A stretch of DNA of 64,000 nucleotides from the NCBI RefSeq assembly GCF_002890895.1, contig NZ_POUL01000004.1, forward strand, positions 1-64,000. The letters run 5' to 3'. Made by a program: the position numbers and the translations under genes. The stretch comes from Stutzerimonas stutzeri (GTDB lineage: Bacteria; Pseudomonadota; Gammaproteobacteria; Pseudomonadales; Pseudomonadaceae). Every line of letters begins with the position of its first letter. Position 1 is the first letter of the stretch. The notes beneath the pieces are model-generated. The model did not search any database and was not told the origin of the DNA. It saw nothing but the letters and a program-made list of their open reading frames with translations. Positions 27,326-34,994 of this stretch are shown piece after piece.

Positions 27326-29134
27326 TTATTCTTCGACCCGGACTTCGCGGAACATCCCGAGGTCCATGTGCATCAGCATGTGGCAGTGGTAAGCCCAGCG
27401 CCCAAGTGCATCAGCCGTGACGCGATAACTCCGCTTTGAGCCGGGAGGCATGTCGATGGTGTGCTTGCGTACCTGAAACTGGCCGTGTTCATCCTCAAGA
27501 TCGCTCCACAACCCATGCAGGTGAATGGGGTGGTGCATCATGGTGTCGTTGACCAGCACGAAGCGCACCCGCTCGCCGTACTTGAGCCGGATCGGCTCGG
27601 ATTTCGCGTAGGGGATCCCGTCGAATGACCAGGCGAAGCGCTCCATATGACCGGTCAGGTGCAGCTCGATGGTGCGCGTCGGCTCACGGCCGTCCGGTTC
27701 GGGGAAGGTACTGCGCAGGTCAGCGTAGGTCAGCACGCGGCGGCCGTTATCGCGCAGACCGATACCCGGATCATCCAGCTTTGGCACTGGCATCATGGTC
27801 TGCATGTCGACCAGCGGATTACCCTTCTCACTGGCAGGGTGGGTCTGCATCTGGCTGCTGGCACCGCCACCGTGGCCCATTGCCGAATGGTCCATGCCGC
27901 CCATGCCGCTGTGGTCCATTTGGCCATGGTTCATCTGGCCGTGCTGTGGAGCTTCGTGCTGCATCGCCGGCTGATCGTTGCCCGCCGCATGTGCGCCGTG
28001 ATCGCCATGGCCCATGTCCTCCATGTTCAACTCAGGACGGGCGTCGGGTTCTGGTACCGGCGCGCTCAGCCCCTGGCGAAGGGCCAGGGTGCCACGGGCG
28101 AAGCCGCTGCGGTCCATTGATTGGGCGAACAGGGTATAGGCGTCCTGACCGCCATCCGGCGAGACGATGACGTCGACCGTTTCGGCGACCGCCAGGCGCA
28201 GTTCATCGACCTCGACCGGCTCGACGTTCTGCCCGTCCACGGCCACCACGTTGAGCTTCAGGCCGGGAATTCGGAAGTCGAAATAGGTCATGGCCGAGCC
28301 GTTGATCAGGCGCAGACGCATCCGCTCGCCCGGCTCGAAAACACCGGTCCAGTTGGCGTCCGGTGCCTGGCCATTGAGCAGGTAGGTGTAGGTTTCGCCG
28401 CTGATATCGGCGAGATCCGTGGGCGTCATCTTCATCTTTGCCCAGGCCCAGCGATTGCCAACGGTCTCGCGCCAGCCCTGATCGGCCACATCATTGATGA
28501 AGTCGCCGAGGGTTCGCCGCCCGCGGTTGTAGTAATCGGATTGCTTCTTCAGCTTGTCGAGTACGCGGGCCGGGCCTTCATCGGTCCAGTCGGTGAGCAT
28601 TACCACGTAGTCACGTTCGTACTCGAAGGGTTCGGGCTCGAGCGGATCGATCACCAGCGGCCCGTAGACACCGAGCTGTTCCTGAAACGCCGAGTGGCTG
28701 TGGTACCAGTAGGTACCGCTCTGTTTCACTCGGAACCGGTACTCGTAGAGGCCGTCCGGAGCGATGCCAGCAAAACTGAAGCCGGGTACGCCGTCCATGT
28801 TGGCCGGCAGCAGGATGCCGTGCCAGTGGATCGACGTATCCTGTGGCAGGCGGTTGTGCACTCGCAGCGTCACGGTGTCGCCTTCGCGCCAGCGCAGCAG
28901 AGGGCCCGGGATGCTCCCGTTGATGGCCATCGCGGTGCGCTCGCGACCGCTGAAGTTGACCGCCAGCGAGTCGATGGTCAGGTCGAACTGCGTTCCGGCC
29001 AATACGCCCTGGTCACCGGTCTGGTGAGGACGCGCAACGGCCCACACAGGCTGACGCCAGATGCCCAGCCCGGCGACGACGCCTCCGGCAGCCAGGCTTT
29101 TGACGAAGGTACGGCGCGACGATGTACTGAGCAT
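27326..29134 (-). CDS. copA: Copper resistance multicopper oxidase CopA
   Basis: A periplasmic multicopper oxidase (PcoA/CopA type, not the CopA P-type ATPase). The 602-residue precursor has a twin-arginine signal (SSRRTFVKSLAAGG). Copper ligand motifs appear in order: IHWHGI (about 98-103), YWYHSHSAF, HPIHLHGLW and HCHMLMHMDLGM. A Met/His-rich insert with MDHSGMGG and MNHGQMDH lies near residues 370-430. It probably oxidises Cu(I) and binds several copper ions. The start has an AGGATC site. It stands 80 bases after the DUF411 gene and 11 before the Met/His-rich gene. Confidence 0.95.
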   Translation of the reverse strand: MLSTSSRRTFVKSLAAGGVVAGLGIWRQPVWAVARPHQTGDQGVLAGTQFDLTIDSLAVNFSGRERTAMAINGSIPGPLLRWREGDTVTLRVHNRLPQDTSIHWHGILLPANMDGVPGFSFAGIAPDGLYEYRFRVKQSGTYWYHSHSAFQEQLGVYGPLVIDPLEPEPFEYERDYVVMLTDWTDEGPARVLDKLKKQSDYYNRGRRTLGDFINDVADQGWRETVGNRWAWAKMKMTPTDLADISGETYTYLLNGQAPDANWTGVFEPGERMRLRLINGSAMTYFDFRIPGLKLNVVAVDGQNVEPVEVDELRLAVAETVDVIVSPDGGQDAYTLFAQSMDRSGFARGTLALRQGLSAPVPEPDARPELNMEDMGHGDHGAHAAGNDQPAMQHEAPQHGQMNHGQMDHSGMGGMDHSAMGHGGGASSQMQTHPASEKGNPLVDMQTMMPVPKLDDPGIGLRDNGRRVLTYADLRSTFPEPDGREPTRTIELHLTGHMERFAWSFDGIPYAKSEPIRLKYGERVRFVLVNDTMMHHPIHLHGLWSDLEDEHGQFQVRKHTIDMPPGSKRSYRVTADALGRWAYHCHMLMHMDLGMFREVRVEE

Positions 29135-29214
29135 GGAGATCCTGTTTGGTCAGCCCTGAGTGCAAATACGCCCGCCAACGCTGAGACAGGCGGGCGAAGA
29201 GGTTCCGGCCAGAT

Positions 29215-29658
29215 TCACTCCGCCGGGTAGTTAGCCAACACCAGATCGGTGCCCTCGGCGGTCAGTCCAATGACCTGATAGGCCTGTGCTGGCTGCCCAT
29301 AATCCATCCCGGGGGACCCGGCAGGCATGCCAGGCGCAGCCACGCCAAGCAGGTCGCTGCGCTGTTGCAGCTCGCGGATCTGTGCAACTGGCACGTGACC
29401 TTCAACGAATTTGCCGTCGATCACGCCGGTGTGGCACGAGCCCAGCCGCGGGGCGACGCCTAGGCGCTGCTTGACGGCCGACATATTGCTTTCTAGGTGG
29501 TCGCGGACTTCGTAGCCATTGTCCTGCAGGTACTTGACCCAGTCCTTGCAGCAACCGCAGTTGGCGTCCCGGTGCACGTCGATCACATCAGCGGCATGGA
29601 CGCTGCCGGCCATAGACAGGGCGGCAATGAATGCGAACTTGGGTTTTATGAAACGCAT
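29215..29658 (-). CDS. DUF411 periplasmic metal-binding protein
   Basis: 147 residues with a signal peptide (MRFIKPKFAFIAALSMAG, cleavage near VHA-AD). The DUF411 signature VHRDANCGCCKDWVKYLQ (Cys34, Cys36, Cys37) is followed by GSCHTGVIDGKFVEGHVP, which supplies a further Cys and His. The fold is thioredoxin-like. DUF411 proteins are frequent in copper and silver resistance loci, where they are sometimes called CopG; binding copper is inferred. The start at 29658 follows an AGGAG site. It is second in the leftward cop operon. Confidence 0.88.
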   Translation of the reverse strand: MRFIKPKFAFIAALSMAGSVHAADVIDVHRDANCGCCKDWVKYLQDNGYEVRDHLESNMSAVKQRLGVAPRLGSCHTGVIDGKFVEGHVPVAQIRELQQRSDLLGVAAPGMPAGSPGMDYGQPAQAYQVIGLTAEGTDLVLANYPAE

Positions 29659-29680
29659 GGCAGCACTCCTGAATGGGCAA

Positions 29681-29944
29681 TCAACGGCAACCGCAGCCGC
29701 TGCCACAGCCTGACTTCGGTGCGGCGGCGGGTGTGGTCTGGCTCGCGAGCTGAGCGGGGTAGCCGGCCTCGTTCAGGGCGGCAATCAATTCAGCGTTTTC
29801 GGCGTCCCCGTCGATGCGAACCCGTCCGCTTTGCAAATCGACCTCGACAGCCTCGACGCCGGCGATGGTGTTCAACGCCTGGGTGACGTGTCGAACGCAG
29901 GCGCCGCACGTCATGCCTTGAACCTGAAGCTGGGTGGAATTCAT
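29681..29944 (-). CDS. Copper chaperone with heavy-metal-associated domain (CopZ-like)
   Basis: 87 residues. An HMA domain (about 4-68) has the metal-binding motif GMTCGACVRHV (Cys13, Cys16). The C-terminal tail SGCGSGCGCR adds four cysteines, which simple CopZ proteins lack. It should carry Cu(I) in the cytosol. It is the first gene of the cop operon, and a CueR-type promoter lies 40-70 bases upstream of its ATG. Confidence 0.88.
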   Translation of the reverse strand: MNSTQLQVQGMTCGACVRHVTQALNTIAGVEAVEVDLQSGRVRIDGDAENAELIAALNEAGYPAQLASQTTPAAAPKSGCGSGCGCR

Positions 29945-29985
29945 GAGAAGCCCTCCGTAGATGCCGGCCAGTCCGGCTAGGCTTG

Positions 29986-30016
29986 ATCATCAACCTTGTC
30001 CTAATGGCAAGGTCAA
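29986..30016 (-). promoter_or_regulatory. CueR/MerR-type copper-responsive promoter of the cop operon
   Basis: On the minus strand a -35 TTGACC (30016-30011) is separated by 19 bases from a -10 GATGAT (29991-29986). The dyad ACCTTG-N9-CAAGGT (29993-30013) fills the spacer. An over-long 19-bp spacer with this dyad is the hallmark of MerR-family activated promoters, and the sequence closely resembles CueR sites at E. coli copA (ACCTTCC...GGAAGGT). It points toward the CopZ-like gene. No cueR gene is in the window. Confidence 0.82.
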
Positions 30017-30086
30017 GGTGCTGCCTCTGACGCTTCGTCTGGCTGCCAACATAGCCTGAGTCGGCTTTCCGCAAGCTGAGCGGAAC

Positions 30087-30102
30087 ATTACTTTTTTGTC
30101 AG
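30087..30102. promoter_or_regulatory. Possible CopR/CusR-type operator
   Basis: Reading the minus strand, CTGACA-AAAAA-GTAAT matches the CopR-type motif CTGACA-N5-GTAAT as I remember it from Pseudomonas. It lies 61 bases before the copR ATG and about 70 bases upstream of the CueR-type -35. It could therefore serve copRS autoregulation, the cop operon or both. Confidence 0.5.
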
Positions 30103-30163
30103 CTTGTGGTCCGTCAGCGGTGTTACCGGCAGACTTGGGTGACCGATAGAGAGGACGAGCCGA

Positions 30164-30847
30164 ATGAAGCTTCTGGTCGCCGAAGACGAACCGAAAATCG
30201 GAACCTACCTGCAGCAGGGCTTGAGCGAGGCAGGATTCTCTGTCGACCGCGTCACCAGTGGCACCGACGCCTTGCAGCACGTGCTGAGCACGTCCTACGA
30301 CCTGCTGATCCTGGACGTGATGATGCCCGGGCTGGACGGCTGGGAAGTGCTGCGTATGGTCCGTGCAGCGGGGCAGGAGGTGCCGGTGTTGTTCCTAACA
30401 GCGCGCGATCGCGTGGAAGACCGGGTCAAGGGCCTGGAGCTAGGCGCGGATGACTACCTGATCAAGCCCTTCGCTTTTTCAGAACTGCTGGCGCGAGTAC
30501 GCACCTTGTTGCGCAGGGGCAGTACTGCTGCCTTGCAGACTCAACTGAGCATTGCCAACCTGGAAGTGGATCTGCTCAAACGCCGTGCCGTCCGTGCCGG
30601 CCAGCGCATCGACCTGACTGCCAAGGAGTTCGCCCTGCTGGAGCTACTGCTGCGTCGGCGCGGCGAAGTACTGCCCAAGTCGCTGATCGCGTCGCAGGTC
30701 TGGGACATGAATTTCGACAGCGACACCAATGTCATCGAGGTGGCGATTCGCAGGCTTCGCGCGAAGATCGACGATGGCTTCGAACCCAAGCTCATCCATA
30801 CCGCGCGTGGCATGGGCTACATGATCGACGAGCCGGACCCCGCATGA
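30164..30847 (+). CDS. copR: Heavy-metal response regulator CopR
   Basis: A 227-residue OmpR/PhoB-family response regulator. The receiver domain has the acidic pocket VAEDEP, the phospho-acceptor LILDVMMPG (Asp51) and the conserved Lys in [11 protein letters not shown]-terminal winged-helix DNA-binding domain contains [20 protein letters not shown] and [15 protein letters not shown] sequence. Subtype CusR/CopR is assigned from close overall resemblance and from its position divergent from the cop operon. It overlaps copS by four bases (ATGA). Confidence 0.93.
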   Translation: MKLLVAEDEPKIGTYLQQGLSEAGFSVDRVTSGTDALQHVLSTSYDLLILDVMMPGLDGWEVLRMVRAAGQEVPVLFLTARDRVEDRVKGLELGADDYLIKPFAFSELLARVRTLLRRGSTAALQTQLSIANLEVDLLKRRAVRAGQRIDLTAKEFALLELLLRRRGEVLPKSLIASQVWDMNFDSDTNVIEVAIRRLRAKIDDGFEPKLIHTARGMGYMIDEPDPA

Positions 30848-32202
30848 TGAAGCAGTTGTCGCTAACCGCCAGACTGAGCCTGATGTTCATGCTGGCGGTC
30901 ACCGGCGTGCTCGGCGCGGCGGGCTTCTTTTTCTTCCAGTTGAGTCAGCACCACTTCGACGAGCTGGATCGGCATACGCTGGAAGACAAGCTCCAGGCCA
31001 GCCGACAGCTACTGCGTGGCCTCGATGATCTGACCGGGTTCGACGCGCTGCGGCCGCAACTGCAGGCATTGCTTGGCGGGCATAGCGACCTGGTGGTGCG
31101 GATAGTCGATGCTGAGGGTCAGGTGCTGTTTGCCGCCAGCGGCGCCGCCTACTCGGCCGAAATGCATGCGCATGGTTCGGTCAGGGCAGACATGCCGCGG
31201 GTGTGGCGTCGCAGGGCTGCCGTCATCGAGGTGGCGGGTCGTCCGCTGAGCATCGAGTTGGCGCTCGATATCACCACGCACAAAGTCTTCTTGAACACTC
31301 TGGCGGGATGGCTCTGGGGCGCGCTGGTGCTCTCTGCGCTGCTCAGCGGCGGGCTCGGCTGGCTATTGGCACGTAGTGGCCTGCGGCCGTTGCGCGAGGT
31401 GACGCTGGTGGCGGCATCGGTGTCGGCCAAGTCGCTGACCGAGCGGATTCCGACCGAGTCGACGCCCGTGGAGCTGCAGCAGCTGGTGCTGGCGTTCAAT
31501 GCGATGCTGGCGCGGCTGGAGGACGCCTTTGTGCGGCTGTCGAACTTCTCGGCCGACATCGCCCACGAGCTGCGCACGCCACTGTCCAATCTTATGACGC
31601 ACACCGAGGTGGTTCTGACCCGCGCGCGCAGCCGCGAGGACTATCAGGAAAACCTGTATTCCAATCTGGACGAGCTGCGCCGCATGGCGCGGATGATTGA
31701 CGACATGCTGTTCCTGGCAAAAGCCGATAACGGGCTGGTGGTTCCCGAGCGGCAGTTGATCGAGCTGCATGCCCTGTGCGAGACGTTGCTGGACTTCTAC
31801 CAGCTGACCGCCGACGAGCGCGGTGTTCTTTTCGTGCTGTCGGGCGATGCGCGCATCCACGGGGATCCCGCCATGCTGCGTCGCGCGCTGTCGAACCTGC
31901 TGTCCAATGCGCTGCGCTATACGCCCGACGGCGGCACGATCCAGCTGGCCATCGAGGCGGGCGAGCAGGGGGTGTCGCTAAGTATCGGCAACCCGGGCGT
32001 GGGCATCCCTGAACAACACTTGCCGCGACTATTCGACCGCTTCTATCGCGTCGACCCCGCGCGACGGGAAGGCAGCCCGAGCAATGCCGGACTGGGCTTG
32101 GCGATCACCCGGTCGATCATCGAGGCGCACCATGGCGAGATCCATTGCAACAGCCGCGACGGCTGGACGTCGTTCGATATCCTGTTCCGCTCAGCTGACT
32201 GA
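30844..32202 (+). CDS. copS: Heavy-metal sensor histidine kinase CopS
   Basis: A 452-residue inner-membrane histidine kinase. TM1 lies at about 10-30, then a periplasmic sensor region (about 31-155), TM2 (about 157-178) and a HAMP domain. The H-box is [11 protein letters not shown] with His241, and the N, G1 and G2 boxes include [20 protein letters not shown] and [10 protein letters not shown]. Its CusS/CopS subtype implies periplasmic copper sensing. Translation is coupled to copR by the ATGA overlap. Confidence 0.93.
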   Translation: MMKQLSLTARLSLMFMLAVTGVLGAAGFFFFQLSQHHFDELDRHTLEDKLQASRQLLRGLDDLTGFDALRPQLQALLGGHSDLVVRIVDAEGQVLFAASGAAYSAEMHAHGSVRADMPRVWRRRAAVIEVAGRPLSIELALDITTHKVFLNTLAGWLWGALVLSALLSGGLGWLLARSGLRPLREVTLVAASVSAKSLTERIPTESTPVELQQLVLAFNAMLARLEDAFVRLSNFSADIAHELRTPLSNLMTHTEVVLTRARSREDYQENLYSNLDELRRMARMIDDMLFLAKADNGLVVPERQLIELHALCETLLDFYQLTADERGVLFVLSGDARIHGDPAMLRRALSNLLSNALRYTPDGGTIQLAIEAGEQGVSLSIGNPGVGIPEQHLPRLFDRFYRVDPARREGSPSNAGLGLAITRSIIEAHHGEIHCNSRDGWTSFDILFRSAD

Positions 32203-32383
32203 GAACCGCCGGGGGACGCTGGCTTGAGGCAGGCTGACGGAACATGATTGCTGCGACGCCCGTGGCGACCGACACCCAGCACTGGCCAATCCGTGCTGCA
32301 CGTGTTTGCATCGGGTGACCGCTTGACGTGCAACCCTGCTAGCTATCCTGCTCGGCAAATCAAACGCGGCGGATGGAGGTGGT

Positions 32384-32839
32384 ATGAACATCGAACGATG
32401 CGAAGACCTGATCGACTGGACCAGCCAGGCCCATGCCCGGCTTTCCGAATGCATGACAGAGGCCGCCGATGATCGCAGCGACTCATTGGCCACGATGCTG
32501 ATGACTTATCTCGCGCAGCACGAGCAAGAGCTGACGCGCACGATTGAGCGGATCAAGGAGCATGCCGACCCGCGCGCGCTGCAAGCCCGACTGCACGAGG
32601 CGGTCGAGGGCGAGATACTTGCGCTGGATTTCGACAGCGATGCCTATGCCCAGATGAGTGTCGACGACATTTCACGCGAGGTCTTCGCCCTTCACAATCG
32701 GATCATCGACCTGTACCGCTCGCTGGACAAGCGTCCATCGCTGGACAAGGCACGTGAGCTGCTCGGCGAAATGCTGCAGCTTGAAGAGCACGAGACCATG
32801 CGCCTGGCGCAGCAGGTCAACCGCATGCACGAGCTGTAG
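32384..32839 (+). CDS. Hypothetical all-helical protein
   Basis: 151 residues, acidic, probably all alpha-helical. Several Glu/His residues are spaced as in ferritin-like bundles (YLAQHEQELTRTIERIKEHA, EEHETMRLAQQVNRMHEL), but this resemblance is weak. It has no signal peptide, cysteine or membrane segment. A GGAGGTGGT ribosome-binding site precedes the ATG at 32384. It follows copS by 181 bases and so may be separately transcribed. Function is unknown. Confidence 0.7.
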   Translation: MNIERCEDLIDWTSQAHARLSECMTEAADDRSDSLATMLMTYLAQHEQELTRTIERIKEHADPRALQARLHEAVEGEILALDFDSDAYAQMSVDDISREVFALHNRIIDLYRSLDKRPSLDKARELLGEMLQLEEHETMRLAQQVNRMHEL

Positions 32840-32862
32840 CTGACCGACGCAGAAGGATGACG

Positions 32863-33480
32863 TCAGACCACGTAGCGCAGAATGGCCACAAAATGCAGCA
32901 GGCTGCCGGCGATGACGAACAGGTGCCAAATGCCATGCCAGTGGCGGAAGCGCTGATCGTAGGCAAAGAAGATGATGCCAACCGTATAGAACACGCCGCC
33001 GGCAACCAGCCAGCCGAAGCCGGTGGTGCCCAGGGCGGCGAGCAGTGGCTTGACCGCCACCAGCACGATCCAGCCCATGATGGCGTAGATGACGATCGAC
33101 AGCACCCGCGCTTCCGACCTTGGCTTGATCTCCTGCAGCATGCCGATGATTGCCAGTGACCAGACAATCCCGAACAGCCACCAGCCCCAGCTGCCCCGTA
33201 GAGTGACCAGGCAGAACGGTGTGTAGCTGCCGGCAATCAGCAGATAGATCGACAGGTGATCGAGCTTTTGCATCACCGCTTTGGCGCGGCCACGGACGCT
33301 GTGATAGAGCGTCGAGGTGCTGTACAGCAGCACCAGGGTGAACCCGTAGATGGCGACGCTGACGATCTTCATCAGATCGCCATCCATGGCCGCGAGGATC
33401 AGCAGCCAGACTGTCCCGATCAGCGCTAGCACACCGCCTGTCAGGTGCGTCCAGGCGTTGAACTTCTCTCCGTGATACAT
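32863..33480 (-). CDS. trhA: Hemolysin III family membrane protein (TrhA/YqfA-like)
   Basis: A 205-residue seven-helix inner-membrane protein of the PAQR/hemolysin III superfamily. Conserved residues are visible as EKFNAWTHLTGG near the N-terminus, STLYHSVRGR, KLDHLSIYLLIAGSYTPF and the C-terminal HWHGIWHLFVIAGS. These His, Asp and Ser residues form the family's metal site. E. coli YqfA/TrhA has been linked to membrane energetics; haemolysis is not expected. It is a single gene, convergent with the helical-protein gene. Confidence 0.9.
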   Translation of the reverse strand: MYHGEKFNAWTHLTGGVLALIGTVWLLILAAMDGDLMKIVSVAIYGFTLVLLYSTSTLYHSVRGRAKAVMQKLDHLSIYLLIAGSYTPFCLVTLRGSWGWWLFGIVWSLAIIGMLQEIKPRSEARVLSIVIYAIMGWIVLVAVKPLLAALGTTGFGWLVAGGVFYTVGIIFFAYDQRFRHWHGIWHLFVIAGSLLHFVAILRYVV

Positions 33481-33506
33481 CGTTGTGCAGCCTTGAAGGT
33501 GTTCGA

Positions 33507-34193
33507 TCAGTTACCCATCAACAGGCCGAAAACCTTTTTTGCCACGCTGGTGGCTGCCTGCGCCGGATTCTGACGAATGCTGGCTTCCTGTTCGGCGATG
33601 ACAGTGAACAACCCATCGAGCGCTTGCTCGGCCACGTAACCTTCGACCGTGCCGTATCGGGGATCGACCGCACCCAGGCCAGAGACTTTGCCAGCCAGCG
33701 CGTTGTACTGCTGGGCCACGCCGACTTGGTCGGTGGCCTGCTTGATGATTGGCAGGAATCGGGCGCGGATTTCGTCACGGCTGGTCTTGTTCAGGTACTG
33801 AGTCGCCGAGTCATTGCCGCCGCTCAGGATCGCCTTGGCGTCGGTAACGGTCATCTTCTTCACGGCCTCCAGCAGCAACGCCTGCGCTTGCGGTACTGCG
33901 GCTTCGGCGGCCTTGTTCATGCCGGTTTCCAGCTCTTCGACCTCAGCGCCCATGCCCATCATCTTCAACATGCGCGAGGCCTTGCCGATGTTGCCCGGCA
34001 GCTCGATGCGCACATCCGGATCATTACTGAAGCCTCCGGGCCGGCCCAGCTGCTGCACGGCGACTTTCGTCCCTTGGCTCAGCGCGTCTTTCAGGGCCAT
34101 GTTGGCATCGCCCTGACTTAGGTCGGACAGCGAAAGCGCCCAAGCGCTGGCGGAGAGCATCAAACCGGTGAGCAAAGCAGTGGTGCGCAGCAT
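33507..34193 (-). CDS. DUF4197 family exported protein
   Basis: 228 residues with a signal peptide (MLRTTALLTGLMLSASAWA, cleavage near residue 19) and then LSLSDLSQGDANMALKDALSQG. This is the characteristic start of DUF4197 proteins. The rest is helical and ends VAKKVFGLLMGN. The family is periplasmic and of unknown function. A GAGGAT site precedes the ATG. It lies 26 bases upstream of trhA on the same strand, so the two may share a transcript. Confidence 0.85.
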   Translation of the reverse strand: MLRTTALLTGLMLSASAWALSLSDLSQGDANMALKDALSQGTKVAVQQLGRPGGFSNDPDVRIELPGNIGKASRMLKMMGMGAEVEELETGMNKAAEAAVPQAQALLLEAVKKMTVTDAKAILSGGNDSATQYLNKTSRDEIRARFLPIIKQATDQVGVAQQYNALAGKVSGLGAVDPRYGTVEGYVAEQALDGLFTVIAEQEASIRQNPAQAATSVAKKVFGLLMGN

Positions 34194-34540
34194 GGATAAA
34201 TCCTCTGAGTGATGCAGCGAGCTTAATAGGCCAGGCGCGGCGTGCCAAACGGTGACAGCAGCTTGTTTCGACCGTTTCGTTGACGCTCGTCCTCGATATT
34301 ACTGGCCGGCCGGCGGCATGCAGCGATGTCTGCCGCTCGGTCTAGCGCAGGCGCGGTGGCGTTATAACGGCCGCGTTGGTGCAACTTCTAGCCGCTTCAC
34401 GGCTACAAAAAGATCATCATGAGGCGGATTTATCAATCTGCAAGAGCGAACATCCGCTACGCGCTGACCGACGACACGATTGCGGCTGAACCTTCGCCGT
34501 GGATCCGTTCGAATACCAACCCGTGCAGAGGAATGACACC
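34194..34540. other. Gene-free region before the TerB-like gene
   Basis: 347 bases between divergent genes. Only short unsupported frames are present. A small hairpin AGCCG-CTTCA-CGGCT lies at about 34391-34405. No promoter, operator or repeat was identified with confidence. Confidence 0.3.
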
Positions 34541-34978
34541 ATGCTCAAAGCACTCAAGTCGCTGTTCGACCGCAGTGGGGACGATCAGCCTACAGGACAC
34601 AGCGTTGAAGTGGCCGCAGCGGCGCTGCTGATCGAAGTCGGCCGTGCGGATTACGAAAGCGATGCAGACGAACAAAAAGCCATTATCGAAGCCATCCGCC
34701 TGGGCTCGGGGTTGGAGGACGGCGAGCTCGAATCGCTGGTCGCCTCCGCCCAGGAATCCGCCGAGCGATCAACGTCACTGTATGAATTCACCACGCTGAT
34801 CAACGCTCAATATTCGATGGACGAAAAATTTGTTCTGATCAAAACGCTATGGCGCGTCGCCGCCGCCGATGGCGATATCCACCGATACGAAGACCACCTG
34901 ATCCGCCGTATCGCCGATCTATTGTATGTGCCGCATTCAGACTTCATACGTGCCAAGCTGGAAGTACTCGGCACCTGA
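34541..34978 (+). CDS. TerB-like family protein
   Basis: 145 residues, cytoplasmic and helical. The TerB-type sequence ALLIEVGRADYESDADEQKA is followed by LIKTLWRVAAADGDIHRYED, which carries the acidic D-x-D-x-x-x-x-E metal-binding pattern of the family. These domains occur alone in many proteobacteria, where tellurite resistance is not established. I choose the start at 34541 (MLKALKSLFD), which has GAGGA upstream, over an ATG 42 bases earlier. Confidence 0.85.
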   Translation: MLKALKSLFDRSGDDQPTGHSVEVAAAALLIEVGRADYESDADEQKAIIEAIRLGSGLEDGELESLVASAQESAERSTSLYEFTTLINAQYSMDEKFVLIKTLWRVAAADGDIHRYEDHLIRRIADLLYVPHSDFIRAKLEVLGT

Positions 34979-34994
34979 CTGCCGGCCATGCGGG

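Noticed and set aside
28121-29230. A 369-codon plus-strand frame opposite copA
   Set aside because: It is a shadow of copA, whose copper ligands and Tat signal are clear.
29984-29994. TTGATCATCAA palindrome as a possible Anr/FNR box
   Set aside because: The half-sites are separated by one base, not the four of the TTGAT-N4-ATCAA consensus, and it overlaps the -10 of the CueR-type promoter.
34541-34978. Tellurite-resistance operon
   Set aside because: Only a single TerB-like gene is present. No terA, terC, terD, terE or terZ genes lie nearby.
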